A stretch of DNA of 64,000 nucleotides from Veillonella sp. 3891 (GCF_003992315.1 NZ_RQVE01000001.1:1-64000), one strand, 5' to 3'; positions 1 to 8,080 are shown, counted from the stretch's first letter. The notes: generated from the letters alone by a model not told the origin. Numbers and translations are program-made.

Positions 1-1
1 A

Positions 2-682
2 TATTATATCTATTATAACAATCTAGAAACAACTATTTCTAGTCCTATCTACAAGAATAAAGAAAATAAAGATAGAATAGCAAAATGGTTAATACTTACG
101 TTTATTAAGTCGGTATTCGGTGGACAAACTGATACCGTTCTAAAGAAAATGAGGGATGTTTTGAAAGCGAATTTAGGAAAAGACTTTCCGGATAAAGAGC
201 TAATGAATGCTTTTAAAAATGATCCGGCAAGAAATTATAGTTTTGATGACGAATTTATAGATGGTTTATTAGAAGCAGAGAAAGATTCTAATAATGCATA
301 TTACATATTGCATTTAATGTATTCAAATTTGGATTTTTCAAACCAAGATTTTCATCAAGATCATTTACACCCGTCAACCATTTTCACTGACGAGAAAAAG
401 TTTAATAATTTCATTCCATACGAAGTACAAGATTTTGCTAAGAAAAGAGAAAACTGGAATGGAATTGCTAATTTGCAATTATTAAACGGAAGGCAAAATG
501 AATCTAAGAATGCTAAGTCTCTTAAAGAATGGGTTGATGCGGAAAACAAGACACATGATGATTTATTTTTATCTGATGGAGTTAGTTTGGAAATAAAAGA
601 TTTTAAGGATTTTATTATTGATAGAAAAACAAATATAAAAAAATATATTAAGAGTATTTTAAGAGTATTATCGGATAGTTAA
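2..682 (+). CDS. DUF262/GmrSD-type restriction protein, C-terminal part (5' end outside window)
   Basis: The reading frame is open from base 2, before the first ATG at 149, so this is the 3' part of a gene that starts outside the window. The C-terminal part carries a DUF1524-like HNH pattern: HLHPS near the middle, then N-W-x-x-IANLQLLNG followed by N-x-S-K. This is the layout of the nuclease domain of DUF262/DUF1524 (GmrSD, type IV restriction) proteins, which cut modified or foreign DNA. The upstream stretch with KWLILTF and SVFGGQTDT fits the linker before that domain. A perfect terminator follows. Whether the N-terminal DUF262 NTPase part is intact cannot be seen. The family call is by motif only. 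Confidence 0.72.
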   Translation, partial: YYIYYNNLETTISSPIYKNKENKDRIAKWLILTFIKSVFGGQTDTVLKKMRDVLKANLGKDFPDKELMNAFKNDPARNYSFDDEFIDGLLEAEKDSNNAYYILHLMYSNLDFSNQDFHQDHLHPSTIFTDEKKFNNFIPYEVQDFAKKRENWNGIANLQLLNGRQNESKNAKSLKEWVDAENKTHDDLFLSDGVSLEIKDFKDFIIDRKTNIKKYIKSILRVLSDS

Positions 683-683
683 A

Positions 684-803
684 AGGCTCTTTGTCAAATA
701 GGGTTGATGAAACAATTTTAGTGAAGGAATTAAGCAGCGTCAGGTTGCTTAATTCCTTTTTTAGGACTCTTTGTTAAATAAGGTGGATGAAGTAATTTTA
801 ATA
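684..803 (+). repeat. Imperfect direct repeat around the terminator, IS-end-like
   Basis: Two copies of a roughly 40-base sequence lie at about 684-722 and 763-803. Both follow the pattern GGCTCTTTGTCAAAT or GGACTCTTTGTTAAAT, then A-GG-T-GATGAA and AATTTTA. The GGCTCTTTGTCA start resembles the terminal repeats of ISL3-type elements, but both copies point the same way and no transposase lies between them. They are probably a solo IS scar or a local duplication. The IS assignment is from memory of the terminus pattern and is weak. Confidence 0.4.
724..762 (+). terminator. Intrinsic terminator after the restriction gene
   Basis: A 13-bp perfect stem (AAGGAATTAAGCA pairing with TGCTTAATTCCTT) is followed by a T run. 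It lies 42 bases behind the stop codon of the DUF262-like gene. Confidence 0.85.
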
Positions 804-926
804 GAAAAAATGCTTTTTTTGTTTCATTTTATTTTACAACTCAGGAAAGTGTTAATAATCGCCTAAGTTATTAGTAATCGCCTAAAAATATGGCATAATT
901 AGGCGAAATAAAAAGGAGGTAGGCGA

Positions 927-1436
927 ATAAGATTTTTTAGTTATGAAAATCTAGCAAGAAGTAAGTGGGATAGTGAAATTATAAATCTTCTTTCACAAAT
1001 TCATAAACACAAAGGAAAACAAGAAGTTTTTTTAACACGCAAACCTGCTGTTTTAGATAAATTAGTAGAGATTGCTAAAATTCAGAGTGTAGAGGATTCT
1101 AATAAAATAGAGGGAATTGTTACTACAGCAGTCAGAATAAAATCGTTAATGAATCAAAAAACAACTCCTAGAAATAGGGATGAAGAAGAAATTCTTGGAT
1201 ATAGAGATGTACTAAATACAATTCATGAAAGTTATGAATATATTCCAATCAGCAGTAACTATATTTTGCAACTTCATAAAGAACTATTTAAGTATAGTGA
1301 AAAAGGAATTGGTGGTCGATATAAAAATACGCAGAATTCTATTGTGGAGGGCTATTTTATGTTACATACAAACTGTATACTAAATCGTGTCGCAATATAC
1401 GACACATTGATGTATACTATGCATAAAGGAAGGTGA
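927..1436 (+). pseudogene. Fic-family protein remnant: lost start codon and no catalytic motif
   Basis: A good ribosome site (GGAGG at 915-919) is followed, at normal spacing, not by ATG but by ATA (927-929). The frame then reads a convincing Fic N-terminus with S-N-K-I-E-G, which matches the auto-inhibitory (S/T)xxxE(G/N) helix motif of Fic AMP transferases. The start of the Fic fold follows, up to GIGGRYKNTQN. After about 1345 the frame runs into unrelated sequence and stops. The catalytic HPFxxGNGR loop is absent. The start mutation and the 3' deletion make this a dead gene. A shorter ATG-started product (from 1149) could be made but would have no catalytic loop. Confidence 0.75.
1387..1405. 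promoter_or_regulatory. Operator-like dyad before the RelB-type antitoxin
   Basis: A perfect 6-bp inverted repeat, GTGTCG, 7 bases, CGACAC, sits about 30-50 bases ahead of the antitoxin start. Antitoxins of this type usually bind such dyads to repress their own operon. That binding is inferred here. Confidence 0.5.
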
Positions 1437-1618
1437 TGGATATGGCACTAGAAAATGACATTCCGTTCCCATTGACAATACCTAAAGAGTTACCAATACA
1501 TGAGAATATGGATGAAAGCATATTTAATGCTTTGATGGAAACAGGGTACTCACAGGCAGTACGAGGGGAAACGTATTCTGTTGCAGAAGTATTTGAAGAG
1601 CTAGAGCGAGGCTTATGA
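1436..1618 (+). pseudogene. RelB/DinJ-type antitoxin, N-terminally shortened
   Basis: The 60-residue product keeps the C-terminal half typical of RelB/DinJ antitoxins: a helix end with ENDIPFPLTIP, then an acidic toxin-wrapping tail ending in EVFEELERGL. The N-terminal ribbon-helix-helix DNA-binding part (usually about 40 residues) is missing. The initial MDM followed by MALEND looks like a deletion that joined two parts of the helix region. AAGGAAGG at about 1427-1433 could serve ATG 1436 or 1442. The stop overlaps an ATG (ATGATG), the usual relBE coupling, but the toxin behind it is only a stub. The assignment is by sequence pattern. Confidence 0.5.
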
Positions 1619-1672
1619 TGAATAAAGTATAAACCCAAAAAGGATTATGCTACAATTATGATAAATGAATAA
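1618..1672 (+). pseudogene. Stub of a toxin-like gene behind the antitoxin
   Basis: ATG at 1618 gives only MNKV before a stop. One base out of frame, a 15-residue stretch (KYKPKKDYATIMINE) runs to a stop at 1670-1672. This looks like a frameshifted and largely deleted second gene of the antitoxin operon. Its end is shared with the repeat at 7234, where another frame also ends in ATIIINE. Confidence 0.35.
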
Positions 1673-1767
1673 GTTATAATAAGAGCAAAAAGGGCTAATG
1701 GTATTTGACAATTAGTGATTGAAAATATATTATTTAGTCATAAGATTAGGTCAGGAAGCATACGATG
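1652..1767 (+). repeat. Promoter-bearing repeat, copy 1
   Basis: About 116 bases that recur at 7234-7350 with roughly 80-85 percent identity by eye. It includes the shared blocks ATAAATGAATAAGTTATAAT and ATTTAGTCATAAG and the TCAGGAARCATA end. It carries a promoter: TTGACA at 1705-1710, a 17-base spacer, TATTAT at 1728-1733. In this copy no intact gene follows: the ATG at the position equivalent to the start codon in copy 2 reads MP and stops. The rest of 1768-1990 holds only a closed 22-codon fragment (1844-1915) with no start. Confidence 0.7.
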
Positions 1768-1843
1768 CCCTGACTATTTTTTATGGAGATTAACAGCGAA
1801 AAAATATAAGACTTTTAATTAACAACTAACTGTTTTAAGGAAT

Positions 1844-1915
1844 AGAGGGCTGACTGTTTCTACAGATGGAAGTCCTAAGAGATTTTTAGAACAAGATAAT
1901 GGATTAATTGTATAA
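1844..1915 (+). other. Possible gene-end remnant in a non-coding stretch
   Basis: Between 1673 and 1990 there is no complete gene. One frame reads a clean peptide tail (RGLTVSTDGSPKRFLEQDNG plus LIV) before a stop, without any start codon or ribosome site. It could be the leftover C-terminus of a deleted toxin or immunity gene. It is too short to assign. Confidence 0.2.
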
Positions 1916-1990
1916 TGAAATTGGACAACTAATCAAATAAGAGTCGACAAATTGGAATTTGCATAATTGTTGATGAAGGAGGAAAAGAAA

Positions 1991-2854
1991 ATGATTTACT
2001 TTCATTTAAATACGACAAACTTTATTGATCCTATGGTTAATGGAGAAGAGAGTAATTTAGGAGATATAGAATGTTTATTTTTCAATACGGTATTTTCCAA
2101 TCTATCAAGAGTGAAAGTCTTCTTAAACAATTGGTCGGAAGACCCTCCCTTCGTAAATAATGATATACTTAGAGGAAAAAAGTGGCGATTGTGTTCTCTA
2201 GATGATGAAAGTGTTGAAACTTCATTTGAAGAAATACTTGAATTAATGAAGACTGCACATTTGATGAAGATTATAGCTATAGGAAAATCTTTAAAAGATA
2301 TGGGGATACATTATGAATATATAACTCGTATTCCTAACAAAGAAGTAAATCTCGCGTGGGAAAACTATATGGTGGGAAATGATTATCAATACATTGAAGA
2401 GGCTATTGGTAACAAAAATATGACTCTATCTGAGAAGATTTCTTTTTTTTCTCAGGAATTACTTAATATCGGTAGTAAGGGAAATAAACTAACAATTTTT
2501 GATCCATATCTTTTCCCTAAGAAATGTGATAAAGATTATATAGACCTATTTTTGGGAATTATTAGAGAAGCAGGAGTATCAAGTTTAAAATTAATTGTTG
2601 ACCGACGTAAATGTGACATTAATTTATGTAAAAATATTATTGAGAAGGTGTCAGTGCAATGTGCTGTTTATTGTTCGGAAACTATACATGATAGATGGTG
2701 GATAATTGAAAATGTAAAAAAAGGTATTCTGTGTGGAACTTCTTTGAATGGAATTGGTAAAGGTAAACTTTCAACAATCACCCAGCTGTCCGAAGATGAT
2801 GTTGAGAAAATTATAAATAATAGTAGTAATATTGTAGAGTATAAAGCAAAATAA
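1991..2854 (+). CDS. Hypothetical protein with a phospholipase D-like C-terminal pattern
   Basis: 287 residues. ATG 1991 is chosen because AAGGAGG lies 8 bases before it; earlier in-frame starts at 1967-1973 precede that site. Near residues 165-180 the pattern LTIFDPYLFPK appears, and near 230-260 IHDRWWII, GILCGTSLNGIGKG and a final ITQLSEDDVEKI. The HDR-W-I-I plus GTSLNGIG layout resembles the C-terminal HKD-like half of PLD-superfamily proteins found in some defence and DISARM-like genes, but no canonical HxKx4D is present. It is cytoplasmic with no membrane segment. It opens the immunity-like series; its function is not known. Confidence 0.6.
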   Translation: MIYFHLNTTNFIDPMVNGEESNLGDIECLFFNTVFSNLSRVKVFLNNWSEDPPFVNNDILRGKKWRLCSLDDESVETSFEEILELMKTAHLMKIIAIGKSLKDMGIHYEYITRIPNKEVNLAWENYMVGNDYQYIEEAIGNKNMTLSEKISFFSQELLNIGSKGNKLTIFDPYLFPKKCDKDYIDLFLGIIREAGVSSLKLIVDRRKCDINLCKNIIEKVSVQCAVYCSETIHDRWWIIENVKKGILCGTSLNGIGKGKLSTITQLSEDDVEKIINNSSNIVEYKAK

Positions 2855-2893
2855 AGTCCAAGTTATAGGATAGATAAATAGGAAGTTGTGGCG

Positions 2894-3228
2894 ATGTTGA
2901 CTATAGGACTGCTTGAAAAAATGGAAATGAATAAAAATGCTGAAATTGTAGAGCGGAAATTTTCTTTTTATGATAAGTCAAATACAGCCGTTATTGGATG
3001 CAGTCATGTAATAAATAGAGATGAACCAATTTTAGTTGTATCACATTGTGGAGATGATAGTATGTGGAAATTCTTATGCGGAAAATATATGACGTAGAGG
3101 ATGCTAAATTAGTTTCTTTACAGTCTGCATTTGAGTTAGATAATTTAATAAGAGCTTTGGTAGAACTGTCTTGTGGGTATGGAAAAGGCTCTAGGTATTT
3201 TACGGGAAAGTGGTGCCAGTTGCGATTG
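2894..3228 (+). pseudogene. Frameshifted immunity-like gene
   Basis: ATG 2894 follows GGAAG. The frame gives a small protein with LVVSH, then D-D-S-M-W-K-FLCG, and stops at 3097. In the next frame the protein plainly continues from about 3089: DVEDAKLVSLQSAFELDNLI, then ALVELSCGYG. The H..W.FL, VSL...F.LD.L and L..GYG spacing recalls small immunity/DUF2185-like proteins of toxin loci. One or two bases were gained or lost near 3085-3095. The 3' end is then fused to a fragment of a different gene. Confidence 0.6.
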
Positions 3229-3303
3229 TGAAGTGATTTTTAATGTTGGGAAACAGCTTGAAGAGTCAAATGGTTGTATTAGGAACAGATGGGAAAGTTA
3301 GAA
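3204..3303 (+). pseudogene. 3' fragment of a DUF2695-like gene (second copy)
   Basis: In the frame starting at 3208 the DNA reads ESGASCDCEVIFNVGKQLEE and runs to a stop at 3301-3303. This matches the end of the intact gene at 3831-4115 (ENGAGCDCEVIFNVEEKFEE), and the DNA identity continues past the stop of the intact gene. It is a 3' scrap left by recombination between two paralogous cassettes. Confidence 0.65.
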
Positions 3304-3372
3304 TTAATGGAAGAGGAAAATAATAAAAATTATAATAACTAAATATATTAAGATGAAATTATAAGGAACAGT

Positions 3373-3792
3373 ATGAAGTTTATACACGATAGAAATAGCA
3401 ACATCCTTTTTAGCCTTCATGATAGCAGGGTAAAAGAAATCCAATATCACAATGAAACTTTGTCGCTAAGACTTAATAAAATATATGAATTTGTAGAAGG
3501 TAAAGAAAGATCATACCCAGGTGAAATATGTTTTGAAAAATGTGATATCGAACTATGCGATGTATTGATATTTAACAAAACCTTAGGTGAAGGACGCTTC
3601 AATGGAAAGTCTATTGGTTTACAACAATTTATAGATGAATATACAGACACAGAATTTGAAATCATTATTGAAGGCTATTATGGCAACACAACTACATATA
3701 CAGGATGGCTTCGGGAAGACGGAAAAAGACCAGTGTCGGCAATTATGTATGTTTGGAATAGCGGAGATATGGTGTATAACGTAAAAAAATAA
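3373..3792 (+). CDS. Small hypothetical protein, immunity-like
   Basis: 139 residues, acidic, with no membrane segment or signal peptide. AAGGA lies 7 bases before the ATG. It opens with KFIHDRNSNILFSLHDSRV; the DSRV/HD-xxV start followed by predicted beta strands and a closing W-x-x-D-x-V resembles small beta-rich proteins often found as immunity genes in polymorphic toxin loci. It is flanked on both sides by other immunity-like genes on the same strand. No family can be named with confidence. Confidence 0.6.
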   Translation: MKFIHDRNSNILFSLHDSRVKEIQYHNETLSLRLNKIYEFVEGKERSYPGEICFEKCDIELCDVLIFNKTLGEGRFNGKSIGLQQFIDEYTDTEFEIIIEGYYGNTTTYTGWLREDGKRPVSAIMYVWNSGDMVYNVKK

Positions 3793-3830
3793 ATGATTTA
3801 AAACAATAATTTTATAAAGGAGAAAAGCTC

Positions 3831-4115
3831 ATGAACAAATTTGAGAAGAGAAAATTCTTACAAGAATATCAAGTCAAACAAATGGAAGAATTTGAAGAGA
3901 ACTTACCGATGGAAAAGAAATTATTTTATGAATTATTTGATTATCTAAATGATAAATCAGAAACGGTAGAGTGTAATCACGATTTTTCTTTAACAAATGA
4001 GTTTTTGAAAGATAAAAATGCGGATATTGAAAAGGTTATAGAATTTTTGCGAGAAAATGGTGCTGGTTGCGATTGTGAAGTGATTTTCAATGTTGAGGAG
4101 AAGTTTGAAGAATAA
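3831..4115 (+). CDS. DUF2695-like immunity-type protein
   Basis: 94 residues, behind AAAGGAG. A charged helical N-terminus is followed by FYELFDYLND, C-x-H near CNHDFSLT, and LKDKNADIEKVIEFLRENGAGCDCEVIFNV. This C-x-H...W/L-x-x-N-G-x-x-CDCEVL/IxNV layout is that of DUF2695, a family of small proteins found in immunity arrays. The last 20 residues and 3' flank are duplicated as a scrap at 3204-3303, which shows that this cassette has been copied within the island. The usual length of the family is about 80-100 residues, so it looks complete. Confidence 0.7.
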   Translation: MNKFEKRKFLQEYQVKQMEEFEENLPMEKKLFYELFDYLNDKSETVECNHDFSLTNEFLKDKNADIEKVIEFLRENGAGCDCEVIFNVEEKFEE

Positions 4116-4173
4116 AATGTTTGTATTAGAAATAGACAGGTAAATTTAAAGTTGTAAGGAGAAATAGTGGTAG

Positions 4174-4656
4174 ATGAAATCAATACATAATATTTTATGT
4201 GAAAAACTAAATCCGAGAAGTGGAGTTATAAAAATAAGTAGTTCTAAAGATGATGATAGAATTTATTTCGATATAAGTTGGGAGGGAGATTTCCATTTTA
4301 TAGTTACTGGTTGGGTGCATTACGGGTGGTATTATGTACAAAGAGATAAACAATGTATATCGCCATCTTATGTTTATAAAGAACTAGATAATAGAGCGTT
4401 ATCTGTTATGCAACACATTATAGACGAGATTGAAAATGGAAAATATAACGACAAAAAAACTGAAAAAGAAACAATTAAGCAGGTTCTTGAAGAAAGAAAT
4501 CTAACCTCTTTTATGAACAATACAAAATGGAAAGAACTGATAGATTCCATCATGGAGAACATGAGAGACATCCCGATACAATATAAGACGTTTTTTGATG
4601 AAGAAGAGCCTAGCATATATTGGACGATTGATGCTGATGAACATTTTTTCATATGA
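4174..4656 (+). CDS. DUF6678-like immunity-type protein
   Basis: 160 residues, probably cytoplasmic. The C-terminal half reads MNNTKWKELIDSI, then IPIQYKTFFDEEEPSIYWTI and a final D-E-H-F-F. The NNTKW start and the Y-K-x-x x-D-E-x-x-x x-x-W pattern resemble DUF6678, a family seen beside toxin genes. The N-terminal half (F-D-I-S-W-E-G-D-F, then W-V-H-Y-G-W-Y-Y) is a separate small beta domain. AAGGAG lies 12 bases before the ATG, a rather long spacing. The stop overlaps the next start (ATGA at 4653), so translation of the next gene is probably coupled. Confidence 0.6.
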   Translation: MKSIHNILCEKLNPRSGVIKISSSKDDDRIYFDISWEGDFHFIVTGWVHYGWYYVQRDKQCISPSYVYKELDNRALSVMQHIIDEIENGKYNDKKTEKETIKQVLEERNLTSFMNNTKWKELIDSIMENMRDIPIQYKTFFDEEEPSIYWTIDADEHFFI

Positions 4657-4992
4657 ATATGAGAATTGTTGAATGGTTCAAAATTAGAAGTAAATTTGAG
4701 AAAGTTCTTGGTCAAGGGCGTTTAATTGAGCCAAAGACATGTGTTACTGATAAAAAATCAGAAATAGAGCGTATGCTTAATAAATTTAGTATTCCTTATG
4801 AATATGATGATATTGAAAAATGTTTTATTATTTTTGGATATAGATAATGAAAAATTGAAAATTAGAGGTTGCAGGTGTGTTGAAATTTTTAATAAATTTC
4901 ATCCTGACCCAAATGAAACGGAAGAAGATATTAAGAATTTTGATGAGCAATTTCCGGATGGAATGTTTCGGTTTGAAAAAAGAATGGATTAA
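4653..4992 (+). pseudogene. Probable frameshifted small immunity-like gene
   Basis: The first frame begins at 4653, overlapping the upstream stop, and gives 64 residues up to a stop at 4847. Around 4830-4840 a neighbouring frame takes over smoothly (DIDNEKLKIRGCRCVEIFNK, then FHPDPNETEEDIKNFDEQFP and a stop at 4992). The joined product, about 110 residues, is more coherent than either half. The break lies in a T-rich stretch typical of slippage. An alternative reading is two tiny genes. No family is recognised. Confidence 0.45.
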
Positions 4993-5110
4993 AAATAGTA
5001 AATACGCATTTATTTTAAAAGTATGTGTTGGAATCTTTAATCAAAGATGCTTTCATCAGATGTGTTAACGAAGTTTAGAGATCGTGGTGATGAAATAAGA
5101 GTATAGCAAT

Positions 5111-5227
5111 TTTCGTTTGCAGAATTTTACTGTTGTGGATGTTTTTGTTGATGTGGCATCTGCTAAGACAGGCTCGATAATATCAGAATTTAATAGAATG
5201 ATAAAAAATGTGAAAGAGGAAGTATAG
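5111..5227 (+). other. Gene remnant in the 4993-5372 gap
   Basis: The 380 bases between 4993 and 5372 have no complete gene. One frame is open for 38 codons (FRLQNFTVVDVFVDVASAKT and onward, ending NVKEEV) without start codon or ribosome site. Another short frame (NLEERIKSIVQKQVERRA) ends just before the next gene. Both look like decayed coding sequence. Nothing else is recognised in the gap. Confidence 0.25.
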
Positions 5228-5372
5228 ACAATGGGATAATTCTAAGCGGAACAAATTGAAACAGTTCAATTAGAAATGGAACTGCGTAGTAATGTAGAAG
5301 TGGGGGAAAATCGAAAATCTTGAGGAAAGAATAAAAAGTATAGTTCAAAAACAAGTGGAAAGGAGAGCCTAA

Positions 5373-6017
5373 ATGAAGTGTAGAGGGAGTAAAACAAGAC
5401 AAAGAATTGTTAGAGATTATGAAGTTCAGACTGAAGCACATATTAAGCTGCTAGCAAATCAACAAAAATATAGTGATGCAGGAGCAATTATTGAAGATGA
5501 ATATTATGTATTTAGTGCTAAGCATAAAGCTGATGGCAAGAAGGAATTTATTCAGTGTGGCATGTGTGCGGCAAAAGATTTTTTAGAGTTAATTAATCAC
5601 AAAGGGTTACCTCTTTTTAATCCTCTTATAAGCGAACGTCACGTAAATAATAGAAAAGAATATGACAATAGAGGGAGTGGGAATTTACAATCTGAAAATT
5701 GGAATGAAACTGCAAAGCAGCTTTATAATGCGATAATGTGGTTGATTATTTTATGGGATGCTAAGCTGGATACACCTTTATTTGATTTTAGAGATGAAGT
5801 CATTAAGTATAAAACATGTGAGCCTTATGAAAGCAAGATAAAAAGAGTAAATACCACTATAAAGAATGGTAGTAAAGGGAAAACTCTGACTGAGATGATT
5901 AATAGATACAGAGCGGATAACAATATTAGAGATGAAATCTGCAACTTTGATATTCTGAAAAATAAAATCCATAATATGAAAGACCAACAAGGAAATACAA
6001 TAGAATCTTACTTTTAG
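5373..6017 (+). CDS. Hypothetical protein
   Basis: 214 residues, basic at the N-terminus, with GGAAAGGAG before the ATG. The middle contains FIQCGMCAAKDFLELINHKG and LPLFNPLISE, with cysteines in C-x-M-C spacing. The second half is helical with many charged residues. There is no signal peptide; the LYNAIMWLIILWDAKLD segment is hydrophobic but flanked by charge and is probably a buried helix. It is not recognised. Position within the one-strand series suggests it belongs to the same cassette array. Confidence 0.55.
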   Translation: MKCRGSKTRQRIVRDYEVQTEAHIKLLANQQKYSDAGAIIEDEYYVFSAKHKADGKKEFIQCGMCAAKDFLELINHKGLPLFNPLISERHVNNRKEYDNRGSGNLQSENWNETAKQLYNAIMWLIILWDAKLDTPLFDFRDEVIKYKTCEPYESKIKRVNTTIKNGSKGKTLTEMINRYRADNNIRDEICNFDILKNKIHNMKDQQGNTIESYF

Positions 6018-6089
6018 TTAATGCTGAAGGGTCAGGATAAAAAGTAGAAATAGTGTTTGTTAAATTTTAACAAATTAGGAGTACAGATT

Positions 6090-7202
6090 TTGATAAATGA
6101 GATAAAGGCATATTGGGACAAGTAGAAAAAAGAATATGAGGATAGATATAAAGAGACATTTTTAAAGGACTATGAAAGATCAAGAGAATACCTTAAAAAA
6201 ATGGAAAGCTACTTGTTATCCAAACAAAAAGAATATCCTTCAGATATTGATATAGTATGTACGCTTGCTTCTTTAAAGTTAGAGCTTAGACGCGGTGAGT
6301 ATATAAGATATTTAAATTCTTTTCTTGATAAATTTGAAAGTTATTTAGATAATGCTCAAAAAGCAAGAGTTTACACCAATATTGCATTTAACCATGATTA
6401 TACTGTAGAAACATTAGAATATTTACTAAAGGCAAAGAATTTAGATTCGCCTTTTGTTGAAACATATACAGGATTGGGGCTTTATTACTTTAGTATGTAC
6501 CAATCTAATGAAGATAAAGAATGGCTTATATTGAGTCAAAAATATTTTGAAAAAGCTAAAAATATTGATGATAGTTATGAATATTCCTTCAATCATGCAG
6601 TCTCTTTATATGAACTCAAAGAATATGAGAAAGCTAAAGAAATATTTTTAGAATTATTAAAACAATATCCTGATAGAATGAGTCTATTGCTTAGCATTGC
6701 ATACTGCGAAGTATATCTTGGTAATAAAGATAAAGCAATATCTTGGTTAGAAAAAGTAAAGTCAGGAGAAGATGAAAATCACAATTTGAAAACAGATGAT
6801 ATTTCTGCGGAGCAAATTTTTGATGCCTATTATGTACTTGAAGAATTCGACAAATTCTTACATTACTATAGCGATGAAGTTATTTGTCAATACTATCTAG
6901 CTGACTGGGAACACTATTATTATGCTTTATGGCTAAAGGATGAAAAAGCAAAGTTTTTTGTCCTTGAAGAAAAAAATAGACTCTATTTAATGGATGCTAT
7001 TAAAGAAGCTATAGTTGATGATGACTATGTGAGCGAGGAAGATAAGAAGAAATATATTGAGGAATTGGAAAAAGATAAAAGAGAATATGAAGAAATGATT
7101 TCTCGTGTAAAATCTCTAACTTTCAAACCAAAAGTGAGGCTTAAGTTGTATCCAGAGTTTTCTTGCTTCATGGTAGACTGTGTGAGGCATAAATTTAAAT
7201 GA
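6090..7202 (+). pseudogene. TPR-repeat protein, interrupted at codon 12 by TAG
   Basis: AGGAG (6077-6081) precedes a TTG at 6090, and the frame reads MINEIKAYWDK, then TAG (6123-6125), then continues without break through KKEYEDRYKETF into the long product. The ATG at 6201 would restart a 333-residue protein but has no ribosome site. The body has tetratricopeptide-like helical pairs, for example ...YFEKAKNID, YEKAKEIFLELL and AISWLEKVK. Such TPR proteins act as interaction scaffolds and occur as immunity or accessory proteins in toxin loci. It is listed as interrupted; internal initiation could still give a near full-length protein. Confidence 0.55.
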
Positions 7203-7233
7203 AATGTTGTAAAAGTTTGAAGTTGGTGCTGCA

Positions 7234-7350
7234 ACAATTATAATAAATGAATAAGTTATAATAAGGGCAAAGGGCTAATAGTACTTGATAATTAGTTATG
7301 GTAGATATACGATTTAGTCATAAGGCTAGTTCAGGAAACATATGAGGCTT
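7234..7350 (+). repeat. Promoter-bearing repeat, copy 2
   Basis: Second copy of the 1652-1767 repeat. Here the promoter reads TTGATA (7285-7290), 17 bases, TACGAT (7308-7313). The repeat ends exactly around the start codon of the next gene, with the ribosome site AGGAA inside it. So the repeat delivers promoter plus translation start to the gene behind it. Confidence 0.7.
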
Positions 7351-7977
7351 TGGGTATTTGAAACATTCTGTAGAAATGATGACGTATTTAATAATGATAT
7401 AATAATTAAGAGAGCAAACAAAGTGAGAGTACCAACTTATATTAAAGAAGAAAATTACAATATAATAAATATAGATGATATATTTACAAGTATTAGTATT
7501 TGCAACAACTTAGAAAGTGGAGATACCAACGGACTGTATGAAATTTATTTTTTTGGTTCACTTTTTGAAGAATATATGATTTGTGGTATGTATGATGAAA
7601 AAAATGAGATTAGCGATCCTTGCATGATAGTAGCAAAATGTATACATACAGGAAAAGAAATTTTACTCTATGATGGAGCTAAATATGGATACAACCCTAT
7701 GTTCTGTGATGAGATAAATTTAGAAGATATCAAAAAACGTCCACTTTCTAAATTAGAGATTCCAAACTCTAAAATTGAAATGGATTTTGCCTATAACATT
7801 GATTATGATGAAGAGAAAGAAGATTTTGAGTTTGATGAAGGTGACTTTACAGAAACTATTAACGGAGAAAAAATTTTTTTTGAAGAAGTGAAGAGCAATG
7901 GATTTGATTATATAAAAATTACTGCTATAGACGAACTGGATACCAAAAGAGTTATCTGTGAGTTAGAACTTGCATAA
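7342..7977 (+). CDS. Hypothetical acidic protein behind the repeat promoter
   Basis: 211 residues, strongly acidic, with a run DYDEEKEDFEFDEGDFTE near residues 150-170. It has no signal peptide or membrane helix. The start ATG lies in the 3' end of the repeat, and AGGAA is 7 bases before it. Acidic, beta-rich small proteins in this setting are often immunity proteins against nucleases, but no family is recognised. The first residues (MRLWVF) overlap the repeat, so the N-terminus may have been acquired by recombination. Confidence 0.55.
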   Translation: MRLWVFETFCRNDDVFNNDIIIKRANKVRVPTYIKEENYNIINIDDIFTSISICNNLESGDTNGLYEIYFFGSLFEEYMICGMYDEKNEISDPCMIVAKCIHTGKEILLYDGAKYGYNPMFCDEINLEDIKKRPLSKLEIPNSKIEMDFAYNIDYDEEKEDFEFDEGDFTETINGEKIFFEEVKSNGFDYIKITAIDELDTKRVICELELA

Positions 7978-8002
7978 GTTTATTAATTACGAAAGGTAAA
8001 AT

Positions 8003-8050
8003 ATGAAACCTCTTATTTTAACAGAAAAATATTTTGAATATATCAATTAA
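8003..8050 (+). other. 15-codon reading frame, probable stub
   Basis: AAAGG precedes an ATG giving MKPLILTEKYFEYIN and a stop. It has a plausible ribosome site but is probably the 5' end of a deleted cassette gene rather than a working peptide. Confidence 0.2.
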
Positions 8051-8080
8051 GAAAATGAAAATATAGAGGAGACAACTGAA

